A stretch of DNA of 63,862 nt from Opitutaceae bacterium (GTDB taxonomy: Bacteria; Verrucomicrobiota; Verrucomicrobiia; Opitutales; Opitutaceae), in the NCBI GenBank assembly GCA_947474995.1, contig CANJNJ010000007.1, forward strand, positions 1-63,862, read 5' to 3'. The position numbers were made by a program, and so were the translations under genes. This document shows, piece after piece, positions 10,205-19,430 of this stretch. The stretch's first letter is position 1, and each line of letters begins with the position of its first letter. A model generated the notes under the pieces. The model saw only the letters and a program-made list of their open reading frames with translations, was not told the origin of the DNA and did no database searches.

Positions 10205-11101
10205 ATGGCGTTCGCTCGCGCAAAACGTTCCGTCCTACCCGGCTTCGGGCTCTCGCTAGGCTTCACCTTGGCCTACTTGAGCTTGATCGTGCTCATCCCG
10301 CTCTCGGCCGCGTTCATCAAGACGGCGGGGATGAGCTGGGCGGAGTTCCTGGAGGCGGTGGCGTCGCCGCGAGTCGTGGCCTCCTACAAACTCAGCTTCG
10401 GAATCTCCCTGTGTGCCGCGTTGATCAATGCGTTCTTCGGCTTCATCCTTTCGTGGGTCCTGGTGCGCTACACGTTTCCCGGCCAGCGGCTGGTCGACGC
10501 CTTGGTGGACCTGCCGTTCGCGCTGCCCACGGCGGTGGCCGGCATTGCGCTGTCGGCCATTTACGCGCGCAACGGTTGGGTGGGGACGTGGCTCGACCCC
10601 ATTTGGGCGAAAGGGGTGCAGGAGCTTTCGAGCATTGTCCCGTGGGTCGACTGGCCCTCGTGGCTGGGCACGAAGCTGGCCTTCGATCGTCCGGGGATTT
10701 TTATCGCCCTGACGTTCATCGGGCTGCCGTTTGTCGTGCGGACGGTGCAGCCGGTGCTGGCTGAACTCGAACCCGATTTGGAAGAGGCGGCGGCGACACT
10801 CGGCGCCAATCGCTGGCAGACGATGACCAAGGTGATTCTGCCGGAGCTCCTGCCGGCGCTCATCACCGGGTTCGCCCTGGCCTTTGCCCGCGCGCTGGGT
10901 GAATACGGTTCGGTGGTTTTTATCGCGGGCAACCAGCCGCTGCATAGCGAAATCACGCCGCTGCTGATCATGACGAAGCTCGAGCAGTACGACTATCGCG
11001 GGGCCACGGCCATCGCCTCGGTCATGCTCGTGACGTCGTTTGTGCTGCTGCTGCTCATCAATCTGCTCCAGAAGTGGAGCCGTCGGTATTATCGCGTCTA
11101 A
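10205..11101 (+). CDS. cysT: Sulfate ABC transporter permease CysT (CysU)
   Basis: 298 residues with about six membrane segments. '[17 protein letters not shown]' and the EAA loop '[20 protein letters not shown]' identify an ABC permease of the CysT type, and '[15 protein letters not shown]' is specific to the sulfate/molybdate branch. The ATG at 10205 gives the usual N-terminus; the frame also opens at 10127 but with non-conserved sequence. cysW begins one base after the stop. Confidence 0.95.
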   Translation: MAFARAKRSVLPGFGLSLGFTLAYLSLIVLIPLSAAFIKTAGMSWAEFLEAVASPRVVASYKLSFGISLCAALINAFFGFILSWVLVRYTFPGQRLVDALVDLPFALPTAVAGIALSAIYARNGWVGTWLDPIWAKGVQELSSIVPWVDWPSWLGTKLAFDRPGIFIALTFIGLPFVVRTVQPVLAELEPDLEEAAATLGANRWQTMTKVILPELLPALITGFALAFARALGEYGSVVFIAGNQPLHSEITPLLIMTKLEQYDYRGATAIASVMLVTSFVLLLLINLLQKWSRRYYRV

Positions 11102-11102
11102 G

Positions 11103-12029
11103 ATGGCCGCCTCCGTTTCCACCGCCCTCGCTGACAAACGGCTGCCCGTCCGGGCCGCGGGTCCGCGCGTCATTCGCAATCCGTGGTGGGTGCGCATGCT
11201 GTTTATGACGACGGCGCTGACTTTTGTCGGATGTTTCCTGGTGCTGCCGCTGGTCGCCGTGTTCATCGAAGCGCTGCGCAAGGGCGTGGGCGCCTATTTT
11301 GGCGCCTTTGCGGATCCCGCCGCCCAAAGCGCGATTCGGCTGACGCTCCTCACGGTGGCGATCGTGGTGCCGGCCAACCTCGTGTTCGGCGTGGCGGCCT
11401 CATGGTGCATCGCGAAGTTTGATTTTCGCGGCAAGAGCCTGCTCATCACGCTCATTGATTTGCCGTTCGCTGTGTCGCCCGTGATTTCCGGCCTCATTTA
11501 CGTCCTCGTCTTTGGGGCCCAGGGCTGGCTTGGGCTATATAAGAATGCAGAAAATCCGTCGTGGCCGGCGCTGGCGGCGTGGCTGAACGTCCACGATTTC
11601 CAGATCATTTTCGCGGTGCCGGGCATCGTGCTGGCGACGACGTTTGTGACGTTTCCTTTCGTGGCGCGGGAGCTGATTCCGCTGATGCAGGCGCAGGGCA
11701 ACGACGAGGAGTACGCCGCCATTACCCTCGGCGCCAGCGGCTGGCAGACCTTCTGGAAGGTCACGGTGCCCAACATCAAGTGGGGCCTTTTCTACGGCGT
11801 CATTCTCTGCAACGCCCGCGCCATGGGTGAATTCGGCGCGGTGTCGGTGGTTTCGGGCCACGTGCGGGGCGAGACCAACACGATGCCGCTGCACATCGAG
11901 ATTCTCTACAACGAGTACAACTTCGTCGCGGCTTTTGCCGTCTCCTCGCTGCTGGCCCTGCTCGCGCTCGTGACGCTCGTCCTGAAATGTTTCATCGAAT
12001 GGCGCCACGCCCAAGCGCGGGAGGCCTGA
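11103..12029 (+). CDS. cysW: Sulfate ABC transporter permease CysW
   Basis: 308 residues, six predicted membrane segments. Family motifs are '[19 protein letters not shown]', the EAA loop '[19 protein letters not shown]' and '[18 protein letters not shown]'. It pairs with CysT to form the membrane channel. The start follows the cysT stop by one base and cysA begins 16 bp after the end, so the three genes are translationally close and surely one operon. Confidence 0.95.
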   Translation: MAASVSTALADKRLPVRAAGPRVIRNPWWVRMLFMTTALTFVGCFLVLPLVAVFIEALRKGVGAYFGAFADPAAQSAIRLTLLTVAIVVPANLVFGVAASWCIAKFDFRGKSLLITLIDLPFAVSPVISGLIYVLVFGAQGWLGLYKNAENPSWPALAAWLNVHDFQIIFAVPGIVLATTFVTFPFVARELIPLMQAQGNDEEYAAITLGASGWQTFWKVTVPNIKWGLFYGVILCNARAMGEFGAVSVVSGHVRGETNTMPLHIEILYNEYNFVAAFAVSSLLALLALVTLVLKCFIEWRHAQAREA

Positions 12030-12045
12030 AAATTTACCCCGGCTT

Positions 12046-13101
12046 ATGAGCATCGTCGCGAACAATATCCGCAAGACCTTTGGCGCCTACACCGCCCTCG
12101 ACGGCGTCGACCTCAATGTGCCGCGGGGAAAGCTGGTCGCGCTCCTTGGCCCCTCGGGTTCGGGCAAAACCACCTTGTTGCGCGTCATTGCCGGTCTGGA
12201 GTACGCCGATCCGGGCAGCGGGAGAATCCAGTTTCACGGCGAGGATGTGACCGATGTGCCCGCGGGCAAACGCAAGGTCGGCTTTGTCTTTCAGTATTAT
12301 GCGCTTTTCCGGCACATGACGGTGTTCGAGAACATCGCGTTTGGCTTGCGGGTGAAGGGGCGGAAGGAGCGGCCTTCCAAGAGCGGCATCGCCGATCGCG
12401 TGCGGCAGTTGCTCAAGCTGGTGCAGTTGGAAAGCCACGGGAGCCGTTACCCAAACCAGTTATCCGGCGGCCAGCGGCAGCGGATCGCGCTCGCCCGGGC
12501 CCTGGCGGTCGAACCCAAGGTGCTGCTGCTGGACGAGCCGTTCGGCGCTTTGGATGCCAAGGTCCGGAAGGAACTGCGCCGGTGGCTGCGGCAGTTTCAC
12601 GATAAGATCAATCTGACGACCGTGTTCGTGACCCACGATCAGGAGGAGGCGCTCGAGATCGCGGACGAGGTGGTCATCATGAACCAGGCCAAGGTCGAAC
12701 AAGTGGGAACGCCGCAACAGGTGTACGACCGGCCTGCCTCGCCCTTTGTCTACCAATTCCTGGGCAACGTGAATGTGCTTCGCGTGCAGGCATTGGCCGA
12801 GGCCGGAGCCCTCGCGCGGGGCGCGGCGGCGATGGAGGCCAATGGCCAGGTCTATGTGCGGCCCCACGACATCGAAGTCATCCCGCATGTGCCCGGGGCC
12901 ATGGGGATCACGGCGATTGTGCGCTACATTCATACCGCGGGTCCGGCGGCGCGCCTGACGCTCGAGCAGGTAAAGACGAGGGAAACCGTCGAGGTGGAAA
13001 CTTCCCGCGTGACGCTGGCGAATCTTGACCTCAAGGTCGGCGATCTTGTGAATTTGCGCATGCGTCAGGGGCACTCCTTCGACGGCGATTACACCATTTA
13101 G
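12046..13101 (+). CDS. cysA: Sulfate ABC transporter ATP-binding protein CysA
   Basis: 351 residues. Walker A '[12 protein letters not shown]' (about 35-46), the signature '[16 protein letters not shown]', Walker B '[14 protein letters not shown]' and the H-loop '[15 protein letters not shown]' are all intact. The C-terminal regulatory region after residue 240 holds 'YVRPHDIEV', typical of CysA. It powers sulfate import by the CysTW pair encoded just upstream. Confidence 0.96.
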   Translation: MSIVANNIRKTFGAYTALDGVDLNVPRGKLVALLGPSGSGKTTLLRVIAGLEYADPGSGRIQFHGEDVTDVPAGKRKVGFVFQYYALFRHMTVFENIAFGLRVKGRKERPSKSGIADRVRQLLKLVQLESHGSRYPNQLSGGQRQRIALARALAVEPKVLLLDEPFGALDAKVRKELRRWLRQFHDKINLTTVFVTHDQEEALEIADEVVIMNQAKVEQVGTPQQVYDRPASPFVYQFLGNVNVLRVQALAEAGALARGAAAMEANGQVYVRPHDIEVIPHVPGAMGITAIVRYIHTAGPAARLTLEQVKTRETVEVETSRVTLANLDLKVGDLVNLRMRQGHSFDGDYTI

Positions 13102-13137
13102 TCTCAAGCCAAAAAAATCAGTCCGCCCACACCTATC

Positions 13138-14121
13138 ATGGCCAAAATCTACAACGACATCACGGAAACGATCGGCAATACCCCGCTCGTTCGCCTCAAC
13201 CGCACCGCGGCCGCGCACGGGGCGCAGGCGGATATCCTGCTCAAGTTGGAATTCTTCAATCCGCTTTCGAGCGTGAAGGACCGGATTGGCTTTTCGATGA
13301 TCGATGACGGCCTGAATTCCGGCAAAATCACGAAGGACACGATCCTGATTGAACCGACCAGCGGCAACACGGGGATCGCGCTGGCCTTCGTCGCTGCCGC
13401 GAAAGGCATCAAGCTCATCCTCACGATGCCCGAGACGATGACGATGGAGCGGCGCAAGATTCTCAAGATTCTGGGTGCCCGGCTGGTCCTCACCGAAGGC
13501 CCCAAGGGGATGAAGGGTGCCATCGCCAAGGCCGAGGAACTCGCGACCAAGATCCCCCACGCCCTCATTCTCCAGCAATTCGCCAATCCGGCGAATCCCG
13601 CCATCCATCGCAAGACGACCGCGGAGGAAATCTGGCGCGATACCGATGGGAAAGTGGACTTCGTGGTCGCCGGCGTGGGCACGGGCGGAACCATCACCGG
13701 CGTGGGCGAGGTCCTCAAGGCCCGCAAGCCGAGCGTGAAGATGATCGCCGTCGAACCGGACAGTTCTCCCGTGTTGTCGGGTGGCCAACCGGGGCCGCAC
13801 AAACTGCAGGGCATTGGGGCGGGTTTCGTGCCCTCCGTGCTCAACACGAAGATTTACGATGAAGTGATCCGGGTGAAAGAGGCGGACTCCGGCCCGGTCA
13901 GCAAGCAGGTCAATCAAAACGACGGCATCCCGGTTGGTATTTCATCGGGCGCGATTATCTGGGCGGCGTTGCAGCTGGCGAAGCGGCCCGAAAACAAGGG
14001 CAAGCAGATCGTGGCGATTATCCCGTCCGCGAGTGAGCGCTACCTCTCGTCGTGGTTGTTCGCCGACATCGGAGTCGAGAGCGATTCCCTCGAAGACCTC
14101 ATGGCGCCGGCGAAGGCGTAA
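13138..14121 (+). CDS. cysK: Cysteine synthase A (O-acetylserine sulfhydrylase)
   Basis: 327 residues, a fold-type II PLP enzyme. The PLP lysine lies in '[15 protein letters not shown]' (about residue 43). The phosphate and substrate loops '[16 protein letters not shown]' and '[20 protein letters not shown]' are intact. It makes L-cysteine from O-acetylserine and sulfide. As the last gene of the sulfate-uptake operon it links uptake to assimilation. The APS/PAPS and sulfite reduction genes are not in this window. A strong terminator follows. Confidence 0.96.
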   Translation: MAKIYNDITETIGNTPLVRLNRTAAAHGAQADILLKLEFFNPLSSVKDRIGFSMIDDGLNSGKITKDTILIEPTSGNTGIALAFVAAAKGIKLILTMPETMTMERRKILKILGARLVLTEGPKGMKGAIAKAEELATKIPHALILQQFANPANPAIHRKTTAEEIWRDTDGKVDFVVAGVGTGGTITGVGEVLKARKPSVKMIAVEPDSSPVLSGGQPGPHKLQGIGAGFVPSVLNTKIYDEVIRVKEADSGPVSKQVNQNDGIPVGISSGAIIWAALQLAKRPENKGKQIVAIIPSASERYLSSWLFADIGVESDSLEDLMAPAKA

Positions 14122-14150
14122 GCGGTCTTACACTTCCCCAGAGAACCCAA

Positions 14151-14179
14151 GGTGGGCCATCGCGGCCCGCCTTTTTTTT
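14151..14179 (+). terminator. Terminator of the sulfate/cysK operon
   Basis: An 8-bp stem (14151-14158 with 14164-14171, one G-T pair) has a 5-nt loop and is followed by eight T. It lies 30 bp after the cysK stop. Confidence 0.93.
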
Positions 14180-14187
14180 GCCCGGAA

Positions 14188-14210
14188 GTAGCGCCGATCT
14201 CCGACCGGCG
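14188..14210. repeat. REP-like repeat, GTAGCGCCG family
   Basis: A 23-bp element starting GTAGCGCCG and ending GACCGGCG lies just after the cysK terminator. Related sequences occur at 23524-23566 (paired, palindromic) and 53404-53428 (palindromic). The rest of the gap to 14593 has one further repeat (14391-14418) and no gene I can support. Confidence 0.65.
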
Positions 14211-14390
14211 TCGTATGCGCGCGACGCCGGGAAACCGAGAGCGCCACGTGCGAGCGATTGCTGGTGCTCGGTGGGCCAAGCCGCCCGTGAACTGAGCCGA
14301 AACTGGCAACACCTCTGGCGTACTTGCCGAGCACGTTGCCTGTTTGGGCCCGACCCCGTCCGGATCCGCGGAGTCGAACCGAGGGGGCCT

Positions 14391-14418
14391 TTGGAGTGCG
14401 GCGACCCGGCGCCGCTTT
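14391..14418. repeat. Dispersed repeat GGAGTGCGGCGACC, copy 1
   Basis: The 28-bp stretch TTGGAGTGCGGCGACCCGGC plus GCCGCTTT recurs at 53291-53319 with two differences. It contains a small GGCGAC-type palindrome core. Both copies lie between genes. Confidence 0.65.
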
Positions 14419-14593
14419 TTCGACCGCTCGAATTTCAGCGGTCCCGTTCCCCGGAGTTCCCCGCGGCTGACGCCCTTCATCATCACGATCATCAACCTGA
14501 CTCCGTCCGGGCTCCGCTGGAGTCCGTTTAAAATCCGCTGGTTGACAGCGAGCGGCCGCAAGGCTGGCTCTTAACTTCGTGTGCTCCGACCGC

Positions 14594-15211
14594 GTGAAAT
14601 ACGAGGCCGTAATCTTTGACCTGCTGACGGCGCTGACCGATTCCTGGAGTTTGTGGAACAGCGTCGCCGGCTCGCCCGAGAGGGGCATGGCTTGGCGGCG
14701 GCGTTATCTGGAAATCACCTATGGCTGCGGTGCCTATCGGCCCTACGAGACCCTCGTTCGCGAAGCGGCGCGCGATGTCGGCCTCCCGCAGCAGTTGGGC
14801 GATGATCTGGAGTGGCGCTGGCTGGAATTGTCGCCGTGGCCTGAGGCGGCGTCGGTTCTGCAGCGGATTCCCGTGCCACTCGCAGTCGCCACCAATTGTT
14901 CGGTCCGGCTCGGCCGGCAGGCGGCCGACCGGGTGGGCGTGCCGTTCGCGATCGTCGAGACCGCCGAGAGCGTCGGTTTCTACAAGCCGCGCCCCGAGGT
15001 CTATCATACGGTCCTCAAGCGGCTCGGCACGGCGCCCGAGCGAACCTTGTTCGTTGCCGGCTCCGCTTCGGACGTTCCCGGCGCCAAGCGAGCGGGCATG
15101 CCGGTCTATTGGCACAATCGCATCGGCCTTCCGCCGCAGGCGGTCGGGGACGATGACGTCCAACCCGACTTCTTGGAAATGAGCCTCGAACCGCTCGCCG
15201 GTTTATTTTGA
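14594..15211 (+). CDS. HAD-superfamily hydrolase
   Basis: 205 residues from a GTG at 14594 (another GTG at 14579 would add five). The N-terminus 'VKYEAVIFDLLTALTDS' carries motif I with the nucleophile Asp in 'FDLLTAL'. 'LAVATNCS' is motif II, 'YKPRPEVYHTVLKRLG' supplies the motif III Lys, and 'LFVAGSASDVPGAKRAGM' is the motif IV region. The second motif I position is Leu rather than Asp, as in haloacid dehalogenase-like members, so a phosphatase or a dehalogenase is possible. The substrate is unknown. It stands alone. Confidence 0.75.
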   Translation: MKYEAVIFDLLTALTDSWSLWNSVAGSPERGMAWRRRYLEITYGCGAYRPYETLVREAARDVGLPQQLGDDLEWRWLELSPWPEAASVLQRIPVPLAVATNCSVRLGRQAADRVGVPFAIVETAESVGFYKPRPEVYHTVLKRLGTAPERTLFVAGSASDVPGAKRAGMPVYWHNRIGLPPQAVGDDDVQPDFLEMSLEPLAGLF

Positions 15212-15627
15212 AATCGGCCCGACGAATCCAGCGCCAAAAAGGGAGAGCCCCCAATGGGGTCATCGCGAGAATCGATAAAATGCCAGATTTTCAGAGGCAA
15301 AATGCCCATCGGGCCGATTCCATCCCCTATGGCGCTAGAACCTTGGTCGGACGCCAATTCGATGTGGAAGATTTCTTCTCGATTCCCGCTATGACTCCTT
15401 ACTCCGCCTCTCTTGGCTTGGATAGGATCTAGCGCCGATTTCCGGGCTCGCCGGAGCGGGAGGGAGATACCCAGGAGCAGCAAGTCGGACGAGCGGCTCA
15501 TTTTTCCCGACCCGTGGGGCAGGCTTCCCGGGGTTCGCGCAAGATCGCGATGCGCTCCATCCTCCCGGAAAATCCCCCTTCCCACCGGCAATTCCATCGG
15601 CCATCGTTCCCGGTCACCTCTCGGTCT
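15212..15627. other. Gene-free stretch before the SDR gene
   Basis: 416 bp with no coding frame, hairpin or repeat that I can support on either strand. It must contain the promoter of the following SDR gene, but I could not point to -35 and -10 boxes. Confidence 0.5.
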
Positions 15628-16332
15628 ATGTTTTCATTTAATGGCCAAACCGCACTCGTCTCCGGCGGCACCTCGGGAATCGGGCTCGCCATCGCGAAGG
15701 CCTTCGCCACGGCGGGGGCGGAGGTGCACGCGGTGGGCCTTGGCCCCTGGCCCGCGGACGAACCGAATCTACATTTCGCCGCGCTTGATGTCACCGACAC
15801 GCTGGCTTGCCGTGGATTGGTGGCGAAACTGCCGCGGATCAATTTTTTGATTAACGCCGCCGGGATCATCCGCCGGGACGACGAATTTAAAATTGAGGTC
15901 TTCCAGCAGGTCATGGACGTAAATGTGACGGGGGCGATGCGGCTTTGCACGGAAGCACACGAGAAGCTGGCAGCCACGAAGGGAGCGATCGTCAATTTGG
16001 CTTCGATGTGGACGTATTTCGGCGGGCCCCGGGTGCCGGCTTATACGGCGTCCAAGGGGGCCATCGCGCAGTTGACGAAGTCGCTGGCGGTGGCTTGGGC
16101 GGCGGAGGGGATTCGCGTTAATGCTGTCGCGCCGGGGTGGATTGCAACGCCGCTGACGGCCGCCTTGCAGGCGGACCCCGTGCGTTCCGCGCCGATTTTG
16201 GAGCGGTGCCCGATGAAGCGTTGGGGCTTGGCCGAAGAAGTCGCTCCGCCGGTTTTATTTTTGTGCTCGGCTGGAGCCTCCTTCATTAACGGCGCCATCC
16301 TGCCGATCGATGGCGGCTACTTGGCGGCGTGA
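15628..16332 (+). CDS. Short-chain dehydrogenase/reductase (SDR)
   Basis: 234 residues from the ATG at 15628. The cofactor motif is 'SGGTSGIGLAIAKAFATAG', then 'NAAGIIRRDDEF'. The catalytic Ser is in 'NLASMWTYFG' and Y-x-x-x-K is in 'YTASKGAIAQLTKSLA'. 'GAEVHAVGL' after the glycine motif leaves NAD versus NADP open. The next gene, a cupin related to dihydroxyacetophenone dioxygenase, starts a few bases after the stop, so the two are likely co-translated and act in one small oxidative pathway. The substrate is not known. Confidence 0.85.
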   Translation: MFSFNGQTALVSGGTSGIGLAIAKAFATAGAEVHAVGLGPWPADEPNLHFAALDVTDTLACRGLVAKLPRINFLINAAGIIRRDDEFKIEVFQQVMDVNVTGAMRLCTEAHEKLAATKGAIVNLASMWTYFGGPRVPAYTASKGAIAQLTKSLAVAWAAEGIRVNAVAPGWIATPLTAALQADPVRSAPILERCPMKRWGLAEEVAPPVLFLCSAGASFINGAILPIDGGYLAA

Positions 16333-16337
16333 TACCC

Positions 16338-16820
16338 ATGAATCAATCGATCCATCCCCTTTCGCCTGCAGAGATCGTCACGGCGGCCGTGCCCGATGAT
16401 GAGCGCGTCTGGGTACCGCAGGCGCCGAATGTCTGGTTTCGCCCGCTGTTTCTCAACACACTGCAGGGACAGTGGTGCAATCTACTGCGCGTGCGGAAGG
16501 CTGGGGTCCTGAGCCGCCATCGCCATCCGGCACCGGTGCATGGGTATGTCATCAAGGGTTCCTGGCGCTACCTGGAGCATAACTGGGTGGCCAAAGCCGG
16601 CGATTATGTCTTCGAGCCGCCGGGTGAGACGCATACGCTGACCGTCGATTCGGCCGACGAGATGATCACGTTTTTCAACATCTCCGGCTGTATGTACTAT
16701 GTGGACGCGGAGGGTCGGAATACGGGCTTTGAGGATGTGTTCATCAAGATCGACATGTGTCGGAAACATTACGTCGCGGTCGGGCTTGGGGAGTCGTTTG
16801 TCGATCAGTTTATCCGGTGA
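16338..16820 (+). CDS. Cupin protein of the 2,4'-dihydroxyacetophenone dioxygenase family
   Basis: 160 residues from ATG 16338 (a GTG at 16329 overlaps the SDR stop). The single cupin core carries the metal ligands in 'SRHRHPAPVHGYVIKGSW' and 'EPPGETHTLTVD'. 'WVPQAPNVWFRPL' near the N-terminus and 'GFEDVFIKIDMCRKHY' near the C-terminus fit the dihydroxyacetophenone dioxygenase-like family, whose best known member cleaves an aryl ketone side chain with O2. Many homologues have no proven substrate. It is coupled to the SDR gene upstream. Confidence 0.75.
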   Translation: MNQSIHPLSPAEIVTAAVPDDERVWVPQAPNVWFRPLFLNTLQGQWCNLLRVRKAGVLSRHRHPAPVHGYVIKGSWRYLEHNWVAKAGDYVFEPPGETHTLTVDSADEMITFFNISGCMYYVDAEGRNTGFEDVFIKIDMCRKHYVAVGLGESFVDQFIR

Positions 16821-17090
16821 ATGCCCGTTGTGACGGCCGGCATTCCAACGGGGTCGACGAGGTCTGATTCCGTGGGTCTCGCCTTCCCCCGCTGGGCCGC
16901 GTTGCCGGTTGCGGCCTGACGCCGCGGGGCAGTCCGGCGGGCCAGGCAGGAAGGCCGTCCACGGCCACCCGCCGGTGGATACCGCCATGAGAAGCAATTC
17001 GGGGATACGTCAGTCTTGAAATATCACTTGCCGAAACCTGCCCCGTTCCCCCCCCCCGCCTTCAATCGGTGATGGGGCGAAGGCCGGGGA

Positions 17091-17945
17091 TTATGACGGC
17101 CCCTGGTTTCGATATCCGGGCTGGCTGACTTGATACCAGCGATAAAAGGCGAAGCCGAAAACCGTCATCGAGACGATGACGCCGACGAGCTGCATGCTCA
17201 CGCCGGCCAAAAGCTGGTCTTCCGCCGCCGAGAACGTGGGAAAAAGTCGGGGCGCGTATTCGTAGGTGGCGTAGAGGGTGTCGTGGGAGAACGTGATGTA
17301 GGCGAAGATCGGGGTCGTGGCGATCGTGCCACCCAGCAGGTAGAGCATTTGCGGACCGTGGCGTAAGCGCGGCCAGAGCACCGAGGGACTGAACAAGGGC
17401 CACCAGTAAACCAAGGCGGCGCCGAAAAACATCAGGTGTTCGGCGACGTGGACGAGCTTTTGCCGGAGGGCCAGCTCGTAAAGCCAAGGGGCGTGCCAGA
17501 CCCCCAGGACAATCGCGAGGGTCACTGCCGCCACGACGGGGTGGGTGAAAATGTGAAGTGGCACGCGCAGTGCCGGCAGAGACAGCAGCGGATCGATCAT
17601 CCACGAAGGCAGACCGCGAAGAAAAAGAACGGCGGCCGGGTAGATGAGCAGTTGGTGCTGGAACATGTGCGCGCTGAAAAGAAAGCGCTCGCCCACCTGA
17701 TCTAGGGGCGAACCAACCGCCAGGTAGAAAATGACGAGGGCCAGGTAGAACTGTACAGCCTGGGCCATCGGGTAGGGCCCGATTCCCGCAGGCGCGGAGT
17801 TTCCTGAAGTTGCCCCGGCCTGGCTTCGCGAACGGGATGTGAGGTGTGCGCGCCATGGGCCCGCCAGCACGGCCCAAAGCCAACCGAGCAGCACTAACCC
17901 GCCGACCAGCCAGGGTTCATTGTGCCAGTGACGCCAATCGATCAT
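17091..17945 (-). CDS. ctaG: Cytochrome c oxidase assembly factor CtaG (caa3 type)
   Basis: 284 residues with about seven membrane segments. His-rich motifs 'FSAHMFQHQLLIYPAAV' (about 90-106), 'GVWHAPWLYELAL' and 'LVHVAEHLMFFGAALVYWWP' match the caa3_CtaG family, which is needed for formation of active caa3 oxidase, probably through copper insertion. It lies downstream of the ctaC-D-E-F genes on the same strand but beyond a terminator-like hairpin (18118-18149), so it may have its own promoter. A C10 tract lies at 17048-17057, just past its stop. Confidence 0.9.
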   Translation of the reverse strand: MIDWRHWHNEPWLVGGLVLLGWLWAVLAGPWRAHLTSRSRSQAGATSGNSAPAGIGPYPMAQAVQFYLALVIFYLAVGSPLDQVGERFLFSAHMFQHQLLIYPAAVLFLRGLPSWMIDPLLSLPALRVPLHIFTHPVVAAVTLAIVLGVWHAPWLYELALRQKLVHVAEHLMFFGAALVYWWPLFSPSVLWPRLRHGPQMLYLLGGTIATTPIFAYITFSHDTLYATYEYAPRLFPTFSAAEDQLLAGVSMQLVGVIVSMTVFGFAFYRWYQVSQPGYRNQGPS

Positions 17946-18007
17946 GTTCTCAAATGGAAGCGCGAAGGACGGGCTCGCAACACTATCCCGCCGAATTCAG
18001 ATAAGGC

Positions 18008-18099
18008 CTTGGGGTGGGTCGGGCGCTCCGGGCGTGGTCAAAGTGCTGGATCGACTTCACGTTCGAACCGCCACGTGCGGAGCGCCCGGCCACCCCAAG
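18008..18099. repeat. Long inverted repeat between ctaF and ctaG
   Basis: Arms of about 30 bp (18008-18037 and 18071-18099) pair with a few mismatches around a 33-bp centre. The shared core is CTTGGGGTGG, then CGGGCGCTCCG. A single arm of the same family is at 5808-5835. It is likely a dispersed element rather than a terminator, since there is no T run. Confidence 0.7.
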
Positions 18100-18117
18100 C
18101 CGTGGCGGGCTGCTGCG

Positions 18118-18149
18118 AAAACAAAAACGGCGGCCGTGGTGGCCGCCGT
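18118..18149 (-). terminator. Terminator after ctaF
   Basis: A perfect 9-bp stem (18041-18049 region shifted: 18127-18135 with 18141-18149) has a 5-nt loop. Read on the minus strand it is followed by TTTTTGTTTT. It lies 25 bp after the ctaF stop and should end the ctaC-D-E-F transcript. Confidence 0.88.
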
Positions 18150-18173
18150 GGAAAAGTCCGCTGGGGCGTGGAA

Positions 18174-18512
18174 TCAGGTCGGCAGCGGCAGGCTGGCTTC
18201 AGCGGAGAACAGCTGGAGCAAGGCCCAGACGGTGCCGCACGCGAGCGTGAGTCCGATGAAGAACAGGATCGTGCAAAACGGCTTATCCCACCGCAGGTGC
18301 ATGAAGTAAAAGATAACGAACATGAACTTCACGACCGAGAAGACGACCAGGGTGGTTACGATGATCCACTTCGCGAAGGGGACGTAAACGCAGACGATTT
18401 CGATGCCCGTAATGACGGCCAGCAGCATCGCGATCTGGATGTAGATCTGGAATTTGCTGACGTCGTGGTCGTGAGAGTCGTGGGCGGCGACGGAACTGGT
18501 GGGAGCGCTCAT
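18174..18512 (-). CDS. ctaF: Cytochrome c oxidase subunit IV (caa3 type)
   Basis: 112 residues with three membrane segments at about 25-45, 50-72 and 80-103. 'VVKFMFVIFYFMHLRWDKPF' is the family signature. The N-terminus is His-rich ('HDSHDHD'). It is a small membrane subunit of the caa3 complex. It follows ctaE by 19 bp and is the last gene before a terminator. Confidence 0.92.
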   Translation of the reverse strand: MSAPTSSVAAHDSHDHDVSKFQIYIQIAMLLAVITGIEIVCVYVPFAKWIIVTTLVVFSVVKFMFVIFYFMHLRWDKPFCTILFFIGLTLACGTVWALLQLFSAEASLPLPT

Positions 18513-18531
18513 GGATTAGGGCGAATTCGAA

Positions 18532-19392
18532 TCAAAGGTATTCCAGCAGGTAAACGGCGGTGAAGATGACAATCCAGACGATGTCGACGAAGTGCCAGTA
18601 GAGGCCCATCGACTCGACGTCGATCGCGTTGAACTCGGAGAAGGCGACCGGCCCACGCGGGCGGGCAAACCAGATGAGACCGCCGTAGGTCACCAGCGCG
18701 GCGGCGAGGAAAATGAATTCCGTACCGAAGAAATGGCCGAGCGCGGCGCCGGCCGTCGGCTCCGTCTGCAGGGCGTGCACGAGACCGAGCACGACTTTCA
18801 GCGTCAGGAGCAGGGCCAGCAGGAGCGTGACAACGTGAAGCAGGTTGTGCGACAACCACGAGCGCGCCCACGGATTGCCCGCCGCCGGCTTGAACGAACG
18901 GACGTACATCAGACTCAGCCAGAGGACGCCGATGGCGACGTGCGTGCCGTGCGTTCCCGTCAGCGTGTAGAACGTGCTTCCGAGCAGGCTGTTGTTGATC
19001 AGCATGTGGCGCTCGTGGACGAAGTGACTGAATTCGTACACTTGGCAGCCCAGGAAGATCATGCCGAAGAAGATGGTCGTGAGGAGAGACCAGCGGCAGC
19101 TCTTGACGTTGCCCTTCTGAATCGCCGTGACGGCCAGCGCCATCATCAGCGACGACATCAGCAGGATGAACGTCGAAAACGAGGTGAGTTCCGGGCTGAA
19201 GATTAACTTCGGGTCGAGTCCGCCGGCCGGCGGGTGCAGCCGGTAAATCAGGTGCGTCGAGATGAGCGCCCCGAAGAACATGCAGTCCGACGCCAGGAAA
19301 GCCCACAACAGGAGCTTCTTGTTCGGGATGCCGGTGGACGTGCTGGGATCGTGGTGATGATCGATGGTGGCCGAGGCCGCGTGGCTGCTCAT
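18532..19392 (-). CDS. ctaE: Cytochrome c oxidase subunit III
   Basis: 286 residues with seven membrane segments. 'FLASDCMFFGALISTHLIYR', 'TGTHGTHVAIGVLWLSLMY' and the C-terminal 'LYWHFVDIVWIVIFTAVYLL' are typical COX3 motifs. The N-terminus has a His/Asp-rich stretch ('IDHHHDPS'). It supports the catalytic subunit. The gene lies 38 bp after ctaD in the same operon. Confidence 0.95.
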   Translation of the reverse strand: MSSHAASATIDHHHDPSTSTGIPNKKLLLWAFLASDCMFFGALISTHLIYRLHPPAGGLDPKLIFSPELTSFSTFILLMSSLMMALAVTAIQKGNVKSCRWSLLTTIFFGMIFLGCQVYEFSHFVHERHMLINNSLLGSTFYTLTGTHGTHVAIGVLWLSLMYVRSFKPAAGNPWARSWLSHNLLHVVTLLLALLLTLKVVLGLVHALQTEPTAGAALGHFFGTEFIFLAAALVTYGGLIWFARPRGPVAFSEFNAIDVESMGLYWHFVDIVWIVIFTAVYLLEYL

Positions 19393-19430
19393 AGGTCAGG
19401 CGAAAGGGTTGAAGCGAAAAGTTTGGTGAC

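Noticed and set aside
16821..17090. A possible small gene after the cupin gene
   Set aside because: Only short frames without a start context or conserved sequence were seen; the region ends in a C10 tract.
18041..18070. A tRNA-like GTTCGAACCG stretch
   Set aside because: It lies in the loop of the long inverted repeat; no acceptor stem or anticodon arm can be folded around it.
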